From Kamptonema formosum PCC 10802 (GTDB taxonomy: Bacteria > Cyanobacteriota > Cyanobacteriia > Cyanobacteriales > Oscillatoriaceae), in assembly GCF_000332335.1 (NCBI RefSeq), contig NZ_KB235948.1:3737646-3801645 (forward strand): a stretch of DNA of 64,000 bases, given 5' to 3'. Shown here in pieces: positions 8,307-18,000 of this stretch; positions within the stretch are counted from its first letter, which is position 1; each line of letters starts with the position of its first letter. A model generated the notes under the pieces. That model searched no databases. It had not been told where the DNA came from and saw nothing but the letters and a program-made list of their open reading frames with translations. Position numbers and translations under genes: made by a program.

Positions 8307-9896
8307 ATGAAAGCGCTTTTAATTTGGCCAATTTTACCAAATTCCTTCTGGTCTTATCAACAGACCCTAGATCTCGCCGGCTTGCGCTCCACCAACCCAC
8401 CCTTGGGTTTGATTACAGTAGCCGCCATGCTGCCGAGTGACTGGGAAATCCGGTTTGCGGACCGCAATGTGCGCCCTGAAACTGAGCCAGACTGGGCCTG
8501 GTGCGACCTGGTTATCCTCTCTGCCATGATCGTCCAAAAGGAGGATTTCCGGACGCTGATTCAAAAAGGAGTCGCCTCGGGGAAAAAAGTGGCCGTGGGC
8601 GGCCCCTTCCCCACTTCAGTGCCGGAGTTTGCCCTGCAAGCCGGTGCCCACTACCTGATTCTAGATGAAGGCGAATGCACTGTACCGATGTTTGTGGAGG
8701 CGCTGGAACGCGGCGAGGAACGCGGCATTTTCCGCTCTGCCGAGAAACCCGATGTCACCCAGACGCCGGTGCCCCGGTTCGACTTGCTGGATCTGGATGC
8801 CTACTATGCCATCACAGTGCAGTTTTCGCGGGGCTGCCCATTCCAGTGCGAGTTCTGCGACATTATCAACCTGTATGGGCGCAAGCCGCGCACCAAAACG
8901 CCAGAGCAGATGCTGCGGGAATTTGAAGTCCTCTATCAGATGGGCTGGCGGCGTTATGTGTTTGTGGTTGATGACAACTTCATTGGCAATAAACGGAATG
9001 CCAAAATATTCTTGCGGGCCCTCATACCCTGGATGGAGGAGCGCAACTATCCCTTCATCCTGATTACGGAAGCGTCACTGAATCTGGCAGAAGATGACGA
9101 AATGATAGACCTGCTGGTGAGAGCGGGGTTCACCACGATATTTATGGGGATTGAGACGCCCGACACTGACAGCTTGATGGTCGCTCACAAGGAACAGAAT
9201 ACCCGCCACTCACTCCAGGAGTCATGCCACAAAATTGTGCGGGCGGGGTTGCAAATTATGTCTGGCTTCATTATCGGCTTTGACGGTGAGCGTGCCGGTG
9301 CGGGAGAGCGCATACAGGAGTTTGTCGAAGCTACGGGCATCCCTCAGGCTCACCTGAGTTTGCTGCAGGCGCTGCACAATACGGCGATGTGGAAGCGCCT
9401 CAAGCAGGAGGGGCGTCTCATGGAAGGGATCGGCACCCATTTTACCTCTCAGAAGTCTTTGATGAATTTTGTGCCGGCACGCCCTATTGAAGAAATTGTC
9501 GGGGAATATATCAATGCTTTTTGGAACCTCTACGAGCCCCTGCCTTACCTGAAGCGCACTTTTCGCCACTTTACGATCATGGAGGGCCGGCGGCCCAAAC
9601 CCCCCCGCTGGCTGACAGGGCGCGAGTTGGGTTTCGTCCTGGCAATCTGCTGGCGGCAGGGCGTAGTGCGCTCCACTCGTTTCCGGTTCTGGTGGCAGTT
9701 GCTAGCGATCGCACTGCGCAAACCCGGCGTGTTCTATGACTACTTTGTTACTTTGGGTGTGGGAGAGCACTTCTTTCAGTTGCGCCATGAGGTGAGAGAG
9801 GAGCTGCAAGCCCAACTCGCAGGGCTCAAGCTGGGGCTGCCGGCACAAGCAAACGAGCTGCCGGCAGCCCCATCCCAGACCTGTGTGACGGCCTAA
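8307..9896 (+). CDS. B12-binding domain radical SAM protein, DUF4070 (HpnP/HpnJ-like)
   Basis: 529 residues. The N-terminal 150 residues have the cobalamin-binding Rossmann layout. The 4Fe-4S motif is CX3CX2C at about residues 177, 181 and 184 (GCPFQCEFCD). A DUF4070-like C-terminal region follows. Enzymes of this group methylate or rearrange unactivated carbons; close families include the hopanoid C2-methylase HpnP and related hopanoid-tail enzymes. The substrate cannot be told from sequence, and a widespread cyanobacterial paralogue of unknown substrate is equally likely. I start at the ATG at 8307 rather than the TTG at 8304. Neighbours give no pathway clue. Confidence 0.88.
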   Translation: MKALLIWPILPNSFWSYQQTLDLAGLRSTNPPLGLITVAAMLPSDWEIRFADRNVRPETEPDWAWCDLVILSAMIVQKEDFRTLIQKGVASGKKVAVGGPFPTSVPEFALQAGAHYLILDEGECTVPMFVEALERGEERGIFRSAEKPDVTQTPVPRFDLLDLDAYYAITVQFSRGCPFQCEFCDIINLYGRKPRTKTPEQMLREFEVLYQMGWRRYVFVVDDNFIGNKRNAKIFLRALIPWMEERNYPFILITEASLNLAEDDEMIDLLVRAGFTTIFMGIETPDTDSLMVAHKEQNTRHSLQESCHKIVRAGLQIMSGFIIGFDGERAGAGERIQEFVEATGIPQAHLSLLQALHNTAMWKRLKQEGRLMEGIGTHFTSQKSLMNFVPARPIEEIVGEYINAFWNLYEPLPYLKRTFRHFTIMEGRRPKPPRWLTGRELGFVLAICWRQGVVRSTRFRFWWQLLAIALRKPGVFYDYFVTLGVGEHFFQLRHEVREELQAQLAGLKLGLPAQANELPAAPSQTCVTA

Positions 9897-10187
9897 CAGT
9901 TCCTTTTCAGATGGACCAGACATAGAGATTGGCACCTCACTCAGGGTTTGAGCAACGTTTATGCCTGACCCAAATAGGAGGGGGACATAAACGTTATCTG
10001 CCGAAAGGATGTACTGCCAGACATCCCCTATCCCTTTTGACAGTTAAGTCTTCGGGATTAGTTCAAGTTGGAATTGGGATAGAGTCCCTATCTTTTATTG
10101 GGTTGTGAAGACGATAAGTCCGATCGTTCATCTGCATTCTAGTCAATCAGCGTCTGTTACTGCCTACTCTGTGAGGGAAGTTTTACA

Positions 10188-10225
10188 ATACCAATTTTGG
10201 ATTTTCCCAAATCCAAAATTGGTAT
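10188..10225. terminator. Perfect 17-bp hairpin between convergent genes
   Basis: ATACCAATTTTGGATTT, a 4-base TCCC loop, then its exact reverse complement. It sits in the 362-base gap (9897-10258) between two converging genes, so it may stop transcription from both sides, although no long T tract follows. The word is also a known style of dispersed repeat in cyanobacteria. The rest of the gap shows no gene. Confidence 0.6.
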
Positions 10226-10258
10226 GAAAGCCGGCAGCACCGGCACCCCAGCTCGCCG

Positions 10259-12925
10259 TTACGAGTGGGCCCACAGCACCAAACCGGGCTCGTAGGGGCT
10301 GCTCAGGTTCGGGTGGTTGGGCAGCACGCGCAGGGACAGACCCTGCAACCCGGAAGAGGTGTAGGCGATCGTAGCCGTGTAGATACTCAAGCCATTGAAA
10401 TCTTGACCTTGGCAGTCCATCACCACCGGCACCCCATGAGTAATGTTCCCAGTGGCGTCCACCGCGCCTTGGTAGAGCTGCACCTGCACGTCAGAAGGAG
10501 TCAGCCCCGCCAAATTGAGGCGAGCCTTAACGGCAATATTTTGGTTGACGCGGACATCAGCCGGTTCAGAGATGTCAACATCTTCAATTTTGATGTCGTA
10601 CCAGCGCTCAAACAGGCGCGTTTTCCACTGAGCGAGAGTTTTGGCGGCAGCGCAGCTATCCCCACTCATCGTGCGGTAGCGGTCGCTGGCGGGGAAATAA
10701 GCTCGCGTAGCGTATTCTCCCACCATGCGGGCGGTGTTGAAGCGGGGGCAGTTAATGCGGATGGCATCTTTCATCTTCGCCACCCACCGGCGGGGAAGCC
10801 CCTCCTCGTCCCGGTCGTAGAACAGGGGCACCACTTCCTGCTCCAGCAAATCGTACAGGGCGTTGGCTTCAACAGTGTCCTGATAGTTCTGGTCGTCGTA
10901 CACTTCGCCGTGACCGATCGGCCAGCCGGTGCGGACGTAATCCGCCTCGTCCCACCAGCCATCGAGGATGCTGAGATTGAGCAGCCCATTCATGGAAGCT
11001 TTCATGCCGCTGGTGCCGGAAGCTTCGCGGGGCCGGCGGGGAGTGTTGAGCCACACGTCACAGCCTGACACCATCATCCGGGAGACGTTGATGTCGTAGT
11101 TGGGGATAAAGACAATGTTATGCCCCATGCCCTGCTCGCGAATAAAGTGAATAATCGCTCGGATGACTTCCTTGCCGGGAATGTCGTGGGGGTGGGCTTT
11201 GCCCGCAATTACAAACTGCACCGTGCGTTTTTTCGGCGTCGAGTGCAAGCCGCCCTTAATCCGGTCGGGATGGAGGTCGAGCAAAATCCGCTTAATTCGC
11301 TCAATATCGCGCAGGAATAGCGTCCCCCGCTTGTAGGTGGCGAACCGGCGGGCGAAGCCAATCGTCAGGACGCTCGGATCGAGGACTTCTTGGGCTTGGG
11401 CGATTTCGATAGGGGAAGCGCCGCGCTCGCGCAGGTATTTTTGCAGCCGGTCGCGGACAAACACCACTAGCTCCGACCGAGCGCGCTCGTGATTGCGCCA
11501 CAGCTCATCGTCGGGAATGGCACTGATGCGCTCCCAGAGGGGATTGTCCGCCGGTGCCGACGCCCACTGCGGGCCCAGGTAGCGGTCGTAAATCTCCTGG
11601 GTTAATTTGGCGACGCAGCTGCGGGCGTGCACCCCATTGGTAATGGAAGTCACCGGCACTTCATTTTCCGGCAGGCCGGGCCACAGGTTCTGGAACAGCA
11701 CCCGCGACACTTGCCCGTGCAGCTGGGCGACGCCGTTGACAAAGCTCGCCATTTTAATCGCCAGCGTAGCCATATTGAACGGCGACTGCAAATCGCCGGT
11801 GTTTTCCCGGCCCAGGGCCAGAAATTGCTCCCGCGACAAGCCGAAGATGTTCGCGTAGTACCCCAGGTAGTGCATGATTTTGTCCGGTGGGAACAGGTCG
11901 AACCCCGCCGGCACCGGCGTGTGAGTGGTGAACACGCTGCTGGCGGCCACCACCTGGCGGGCTTGCCCGAAGCTGAGGCCACTCTCTTGCATGAGCATGC
12001 GGATGCGCTCCAGGGTTAAAAATGCTGCGTGCCCCTCATTCATGTGATAGGCGGTGGGGGTCAGGCCCAGAGCCCTGAGCATCCGCACGCCGCCAATGCC
12101 GAGCATAATTTCTTGGTGGATGCGCATGTCCAAGTCACCGCCGTAAAGCTGGTCGGTGATGTCGTGGTCGTACTGGGATTTATTGGCCTCAATATTGGTG
12201 TCGAGCATGTACAGCGGCACCGTCCCCACTTGCACGCGCCAGACGCGGGCGTAGACAGTGCGCCCCGGATAGTCCACGGCAATCTGGAGCTCCGAGCCGT
12301 CGGGATTGCGCTCCAGGTGCAGGGGCATGTTGTAGAAGTCGTTAATCGGGTAGCGCTCCTGCTGCCAGCCATCGGCGTTCAGGTACTGGCTGAAATAGCC
12401 TTCCTGGTAGAGCAACCCGACGCCAACCAGAGGAATTCCCAAGTCGCTGGCGGATTTCAGGTGGTCGCCGGCGAGCACCCCCAAACCGCCGGAGTAAATC
12501 GGCAGGCAGTCCGTGAGCCCAAATTCAGCCGAGAAGTAAGCGTAGCAGTCGGAAGTCTGAGCGGGTTCAGTCCGGTCTGCGGAGTTCTCCGGGGAGTGTT
12601 CTGGGGTCAGCGCTGACTTCTGACCCCTGTGCTTGCGAAACCAGTTGCGCTCCATGAGGTAGCCGTCGAGCTGGCGGGAGGCTCGTTCCATTTGGGCGAG
12701 AAAGCCCTCATCTTCGGCCACTTCGTTGAGGCGCTGCTGAGAGATGGTTCCCAGCATCAGCACCGGGTTGTGGCGGCTCGATTCCCACAAGTCGCGGTCC
12801 AGGCGTCGGAATAGGTCTTTGGTTTCAACGTTCCAATCCCAGTGCAAATTGTAAGCGAGCTTGCGCAGGGGTTCAAGCTGCGCCGGCAGAGAAGGAGAAA
12901 CGTTAAAGGTGCGAATTGGCTGCAT
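10259..12925 (-). CDS. glgP: Alpha-glucan (glycogen) phosphorylase, short TIGR02094-type
   Basis: 888 residues, GT35 family. The enzyme phosphorolyses glycogen to glucose 1-phosphate with a PLP cofactor. The N-terminal DUF3417-like segment (RKLAYNLHWDWN) marks the form distinct from the classical muscle-type enzyme. The PLP lysine lies in EASGTSGMKASMNG at about residues 634-647. The motifs SAEFGLTDCLPIYSGGLGVLAGD and HMNEGHAAF are also present. A short low-complexity insert at about 110-128 is probably a surface loop. The gene is monocistronic as far as can be seen, and its 3' end meets the hairpin at 10188. Confidence 0.95.
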   Translation of the reverse strand: MQPIRTFNVSPSLPAQLEPLRKLAYNLHWDWNVETKDLFRRLDRDLWESSRHNPVLMLGTISQQRLNEVAEDEGFLAQMERASRQLDGYLMERNWFRKHRGQKSALTPEHSPENSADRTEPAQTSDCYAYFSAEFGLTDCLPIYSGGLGVLAGDHLKSASDLGIPLVGVGLLYQEGYFSQYLNADGWQQERYPINDFYNMPLHLERNPDGSELQIAVDYPGRTVYARVWRVQVGTVPLYMLDTNIEANKSQYDHDITDQLYGGDLDMRIHQEIMLGIGGVRMLRALGLTPTAYHMNEGHAAFLTLERIRMLMQESGLSFGQARQVVAASSVFTTHTPVPAGFDLFPPDKIMHYLGYYANIFGLSREQFLALGRENTGDLQSPFNMATLAIKMASFVNGVAQLHGQVSRVLFQNLWPGLPENEVPVTSITNGVHARSCVAKLTQEIYDRYLGPQWASAPADNPLWERISAIPDDELWRNHERARSELVVFVRDRLQKYLRERGASPIEIAQAQEVLDPSVLTIGFARRFATYKRGTLFLRDIERIKRILLDLHPDRIKGGLHSTPKKRTVQFVIAGKAHPHDIPGKEVIRAIIHFIREQGMGHNIVFIPNYDINVSRMMVSGCDVWLNTPRRPREASGTSGMKASMNGLLNLSILDGWWDEADYVRTGWPIGHGEVYDDQNYQDTVEANALYDLLEQEVVPLFYDRDEEGLPRRWVAKMKDAIRINCPRFNTARMVGEYATRAYFPASDRYRTMSGDSCAAAKTLAQWKTRLFERWYDIKIEDVDISEPADVRVNQNIAVKARLNLAGLTPSDVQVQLYQGAVDATGNITHGVPVVMDCQGQDFNGLSIYTATIAYTSSGLQGLSLRVLPNHPNLSSPYEPGLVLWAHS

Positions 12926-13581
12926 TGGCAGATCCTTCTAGCGAATAGGGACTGTGGGCTTAAGAAACGGAGAAGGGAGTTGGGTAAAAGATATTTCTGA
13001 CTTCTCAATCCTTCTCAGGCACCAGCCTGTAGCCCATTGTCTCTTCTGTTTTGGCAAAAGTCAGAACTCTTAATAGTTTTCCCAGATATTGGCAACCCTA
13101 TCTGCAAAGACTCTGCTGGCGATTGGTTGCGCCACCCTTGTTTGCCGCCGCACCGCTGGATTCCCCCGCCGGCATCCGAGGTGCGGTCCCCCTTCCCGGG
13201 TGAGGGTTTTGGGTGAAGCGATCTTGCTGGCAACCGCCGCGCAGGCAGCCCGCCAGAGGCACGCCCCCTCTCCCCTATCATTCGGTCCCTACTATAATTT
13301 TAGCCTCCGGATTGAGGCGCAATCAACTCAGCAGCGCCTGTTTGTGGCACCTGACAGCCAGTCGCCCCAGCCGCTTGAGCCGGCGGCAACAGGGTGCCAT
13401 CACCGCATCACAGGTTGATTCACTCCCACCCCCCCGACTTATTAAATTTATATAAAGTCTCAGGCAGCGGTGATTAAAGATGATTTAAAATTTTCAACCT
13501 TTAGAGAGTGAGAGCTAAAATTGTTATAAAGAACTTATACAAATTTAAACAAATATTAGCTTTAAGCAACAGGGGAGCGAC
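12926..13581. other. Intergenic stretch, no gene seen
   Basis: 656 bases between divergent glgP and a histidine kinase. Overlapping open frames on both strands have no recognisable protein features and look like GC-rich chance frames. The last 140 bases are AT-rich, as expected for a promoter region, with no clear -35/-10 pair. Confidence 0.5.
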
Positions 13582-14826
13582 ATGCTGCAGGAAAGCCGGC
13601 AGAAGTTAGAGAGCGAGCAGCGATTTCGGGCGCTGATCGAAAACGGGACGGATCTGATTTTAATTCTGGACGCCGAGGGGATTTGCCGCTACGCCAGTCC
13701 ATCGCAGGAGCGGATTTTAGGCTTGCCCCTCAGCGAGGCGATCGCGAAAAAAGCCTTTGAGCTGGTTCACCCGGAGGACCTGCCGCAGATTGCCGAGACG
13801 TTTCAGCAAGCGCTGCTTTCCCCGAGAGCGCACGTGCCGGTGGCCCAGTACCGGATGCGGCACCGCAATGGCTCTTGGTGTTTCTTTGAGGGCGTAATAA
13901 CCAACCTGCTGGATCACCGAGCGGTGAGAGGGGTTGTGCTCAACTGCCACGAGATCACCCACCGCCTCCGTTCGGAAGCGGCCTTGCTTCAAGCTAAAAT
14001 GGCAGCAGAAGCGGCCAACCGGGCCAAAAGCGCGTTTCTGGCCAATATCGGCCACGAATTGCGAACGCCACTGAGCGTAATTATCGGGTACAGCGACCTG
14101 CTCCTTGAAGAAGCCCAGGCGACCGGCGAAAAGGAGTGGGTGCGGGATTTGCAGCAAATTCGCTCCGCCGGCACACATCTGCTCACCCTGATCAACGATT
14201 TGCTGCAGATTGCCGAGCTGGAGGCAGGACAGATTGGCCTGCGGCTGGAGAAGTTCAACCTCTCCACCTTGATTGAAAATGTAGTGGCTACTATTTTACC
14301 GCAGGTCGAGAGAAATAGCAATACCTTGGAGGTGCGCTGCGCCGGCAATTTGGGCGTGATGCGCGCCGATCCGAAAAAAGTCCGGCAAATCCTGCTGCAC
14401 TTGCTGGGAAACGCCGCCAAATTCACTGAGAACGGCAAGATTACCCTAGCGGTGAGCTTTGCGGATGCGGAGCTAGGGAGTGTGGTCGGTCTGCAGGGGG
14501 CTCCATCCTTCTCCCCGGATGGCGCTCTCCCCCGCACCCGCTCATCTTGGCTGAGTTTCACCGTCGCCGACACCGGCATCGGCATCCCCGCCGAGTATCT
14601 GCCGCACCTGTTCGAGGCGTTCACGCAAGGGTATGACTCTGGAGAGCGCATGTACGGCGGCACCGGCTTGGGATTGGCCATCACCCGCCGCCTGTGCGAG
14701 ATGATGGGCGGCAAGATTGCCGTGCGCAGTGAGCCTGGAATTGGGTCTGGGTTTACAGTACACTTACCTGTAGATGTGCTGCAAAGCACCGCAACGGCAG
14801 CGATTGCCGAGGAGGATATTACCTGA
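13582..14826 (+). CDS. PAS-domain histidine kinase (orphan)
   Basis: 414 residues, soluble. There is a single PAS domain (about 15-130, ending with the PAC-like YRMRHRNGSWCFFEG segment), a HisKA dimerisation domain with phospho-acceptor H158 in GHELRTP, and a HATPase_c domain with N-box LLGNAAKFTENG, G1 box VADTGIGIP and G2 box GGTGLGLAI. A GGGGAGCG ribosome-binding stretch precedes the ATG at 13582. No response regulator is adjacent. It is convergent with the giant kinase that ends at 15010, but its catalytic core belongs to a different subfamily (HELRTP, not HEINNP). The signal sensed is unknown. Confidence 0.92.
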   Translation: MLQESRQKLESEQRFRALIENGTDLILILDAEGICRYASPSQERILGLPLSEAIAKKAFELVHPEDLPQIAETFQQALLSPRAHVPVAQYRMRHRNGSWCFFEGVITNLLDHRAVRGVVLNCHEITHRLRSEAALLQAKMAAEAANRAKSAFLANIGHELRTPLSVIIGYSDLLLEEAQATGEKEWVRDLQQIRSAGTHLLTLINDLLQIAELEAGQIGLRLEKFNLSTLIENVVATILPQVERNSNTLEVRCAGNLGVMRADPKKVRQILLHLLGNAAKFTENGKITLAVSFADAELGSVVGLQGAPSFSPDGALPRTRSSWLSFTVADTGIGIPAEYLPHLFEAFTQGYDSGERMYGGTGLGLAITRRLCEMMGGKIAVRSEPGIGSGFTVHLPVDVLQSTATAAIAEEDIT

Positions 14827-14923
14827 GGGGTATGGGGATTTTGGATTTTAGATGCCCCGATTTTAGATTTTGGATGGGGGCATGGCGCATAGCGCATGGG
14901 GCATGGGGAAGATTTCTAGCAAT

Positions 14924-14990
14924 GCCCACTGCCCACTGCCCACTGCCCACTGCCCACTGCCCACTGCCCACTGCCCACTGCCCACTGCCC
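14924..14990 (+). repeat. Heptanucleotide tandem repeat (GCCCACT)9
   Basis: Nine perfect copies of GCCCACT followed by a partial one, between the convergent 3' ends of two kinase genes. It is the STRR type of cyanobacterial heptamer repeat. The preceding GCGCATGGGGCATGG runs are related degenerate units. Confidence 0.9.
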
Positions 14991-15009
14991 CATACGCAAT
15001 TCCCGCATC

Positions 15010-18000
15010 TCAGCCCCTCTTTAACTGAGAAATGGGAATAGAAATCACAAACGCAGCCCCCTGTCCGGGTGCGGAGGAGCACGCCAGCGCTCCCCCGTGT
15101 TTTTCCACCACAATCTGGTAGCTAATCGACAGCCCCAAGCCGGTGCCCTGACCGACCGGCTTCGTGGTAAAGAAGGGATCAAACAGCCGGCGGCGAACTT
15201 TCTCACTCATGCCCGGACCATTGTCGGCAATGCGGATTTCAACAAATTGGGGATTGGGCGCTGGGGGTTGGGCGCTGGGCGCTGGTAATTTGTCTTTTCT
15301 CCGATGCCCCATTCCCAATGCCCCATTCCCCACTGAGGTGCTAATCTCAATCGTGGGAATTGGGGATTGAGGATTCGGCGGGGTGTGCGGCTGTTCTTTC
15401 CCGCGCCCCGCCCCCGATGCCCGGTGGCCCTCTTCGAGGGCATCAATGGCATTGGAGAGAATGTTCATAAACACCTGATTCAGCTGACCGGCATAGCACT
15501 CCACTTTGGGCAGATTGCCGTAGTTTTTAATCACCGAGATCGCCGGATAGCCCAGTTTGGCTTTCAGCCGGTTTTGCAAAATCAGCAGCGTACTCTCAAT
15601 GCCAGAGTGAATATCGACCGCCTTCATTTCAGCCTCGTCCAGCCGCGAGAAAGTGCGCAGGGAGAGCACAATTTCGCGGATGCGGTCGGCTCCCACTTTC
15701 ATAGAAGACAGGAGTTTGGAGAGGTCTTGGCGCACGAAATCCAGATCGACAGTTGCCAATTCTGTCTGGATTGCCGGTGTGGGATGGGGGTATTCCTGCT
15801 GGTAGATTTCCAAAAGTCTCAGCAAGTCTTCGGCGTAGTCACTGGCATAGGTGATATTGCCGTAGATAAAATTAACCGGGTTGTTGATTTCGTGAGCGAT
15901 ACCGGCAACCAGCTGTCCGAGGCTCGACATTTTCTCGCTCTGGATCAGCTGAGCTTGAGTGCGCTGGAGTTCGTTCAGGGTGTGCTGGAGTTGCTTGGCT
16001 CGCTCTCGGGCGTCCTTCGCAGCGGCGCGGGTTTGCTCGTAGAGTCTGGCTTGGTCAATGGCGATAGCGAGTTGGTCTGTAACGGCTTGCAGCAGTTCCA
16101 CTTCCGCCTCGCTCCAAGGGCGCAATCCCTGAGTGGAATGGCAGGCAATCATCCCAACCTCACCGCTTTGAGTCTGAATCAGCAGCACCACCGCTGAACT
16201 CACGCCTAGAGAAAGATAGAGATAGCTGATTCCCAGCTCATTGAGGGTGCTGGCACCAGTGGGGGGGTGGATTTGCCGCTCTAAGAACTGCAGCACCAGG
16301 GGGCTGAGGATCTCAACCGGAGAGGAGGCAATCAGGGTTGGTATCGAAGGATTCCTCGCCTCGTACACCACCTCCCAAACGGGCGGTTTGGCGTTATTGC
16401 GATACCAGCTGAAGCCGCACCAATCCACCTGCAAAAGATTGCGGATCTCCCGCACTGCAGTTTCCAGAATCGTGTTCAAATTTAAGGAGTTGCGGATGGC
16501 TCTGGCGAGCCGGTTGAGCAGCGCTTCCCGCTGCGCTTGCTGTCTCAGGGCTTGCTCCGATTGCCGCAAAGCCTCTTCCGCTCGCACGCGCTCAGTCATG
16601 TCGCGTGCGAAGCAAAAGATGAATCTGTCGCAGCCAATCTCGACAAAGTTGGTGCTGATTTCCAAGTTTACAATCTGCCCATCTTTCCGGCGGTGCTTGG
16701 TCTGGAAACGGTCAGAGCCGGTTTGGATGACGCGCTCTATGTGCCTTGCGGTTTCTTCAGCGGTTTCCTGCGCCTCAAGCTCGGTAATCTTCATGCCAAG
16801 CAGTTCCTCCCGCGAATATCCCACAACTGCGGAAAACGCGGGATTAACTTCCAGTATCTGCCCGTCAAGACGCAATTTGAAGAAACCGTCCAGCGCGGTT
16901 TGCAGAATCAGCTGATTCTGCTCAATTTGCTCTTGTAGCGCCTCCTCTGCCCGTTTGCGAGCGGTGATTTCAATGATAACCGCACCAATTCCAATAAAGC
17001 CACCCTCACCTGGCAGCGGGAAGTGAGAGGCAATCCAGTGTCGCAAACCCCCCGGATTTTGGGGCGTATAACTGCTAGTTTCCTGGTTGAGAGCGGGTTC
17101 TCCTGTCGCCAGCATCTGCCGGTACATTGGCTCTAAAATAGGTGCCAGATGCGGCAGCACTTCAGCCAGAGTTTTGCCCAAATGCTCTTCTACTGATGGC
17201 CCATTCATTTCTGCCAGGGTTTCGTTGATTTGCGCGAACCGCAGCTCCCGGTCGAGGATGGCCATGCCGGCGTTTGCCGCTTTGAAAAAGGCGTCAAAGC
17301 GAGCTTGCCGCAGAACCAACTCTCTCTCCAGCGCCTTGCGCTCCGTGATATCCTGCACCACACCCACTATACCGATGACGCTACCAAAACCGTCCCGCCA
17401 GCAGCTTTTCGTGACCAGTAACGTCTGGATTTCGCCCGCTACCAGCGCATCTTCCTCAAATCGCTGAGCTTCTCCCGATGTTATGATTTCGCGGTCTTTT
17501 TCCATGAGTTTGCGGGCAATTTCAGGCGGTAATATATCGGGGTCTTTTTTCCCAACCATTTCCCGCACAGACATTCTAGCCATCCTGGCAGCGGCAGGAT
17601 TAACCATTACATAGCGCCCCTCACAGTCTTTGACAAAAATGCCATCAGCGGTGCTTTCTAGGACGGTGCGCAAGAGGTTGTAGCTGCGCTGTATTTCCGA
17701 CTCTGCCTGCTGGCGCTCGGCGATTTCCTGTTGGAGTTGCTCATTTGCCCGGGAAAGTTCAGCAGTCCGCTCTGCCACTAGGTCTTCCAGGTGTTCTTGG
17801 TACTGCCGCAGCGCTTCTTCCGCTCGCTTGCGCTCGGTGATTTCAATCACGACTATACCGATGCTGGCCGGTTGGCCGTCCGGGTCCGGGAGGGGAAAGT
17901 AAGAGGCGATATAGTGCCGCTCCACACCGGGCTGTTTTGCTGTTGTGCCGCTGAGTTCAATGTTGTGAAACGCAACGCCTGCCGTCAGTATCCGCCGGAA

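Noticed and set aside
14924..14990. CRISPR array
   Set aside because: A 7-base direct repeat without spacers is a simple heptamer tandem repeat.
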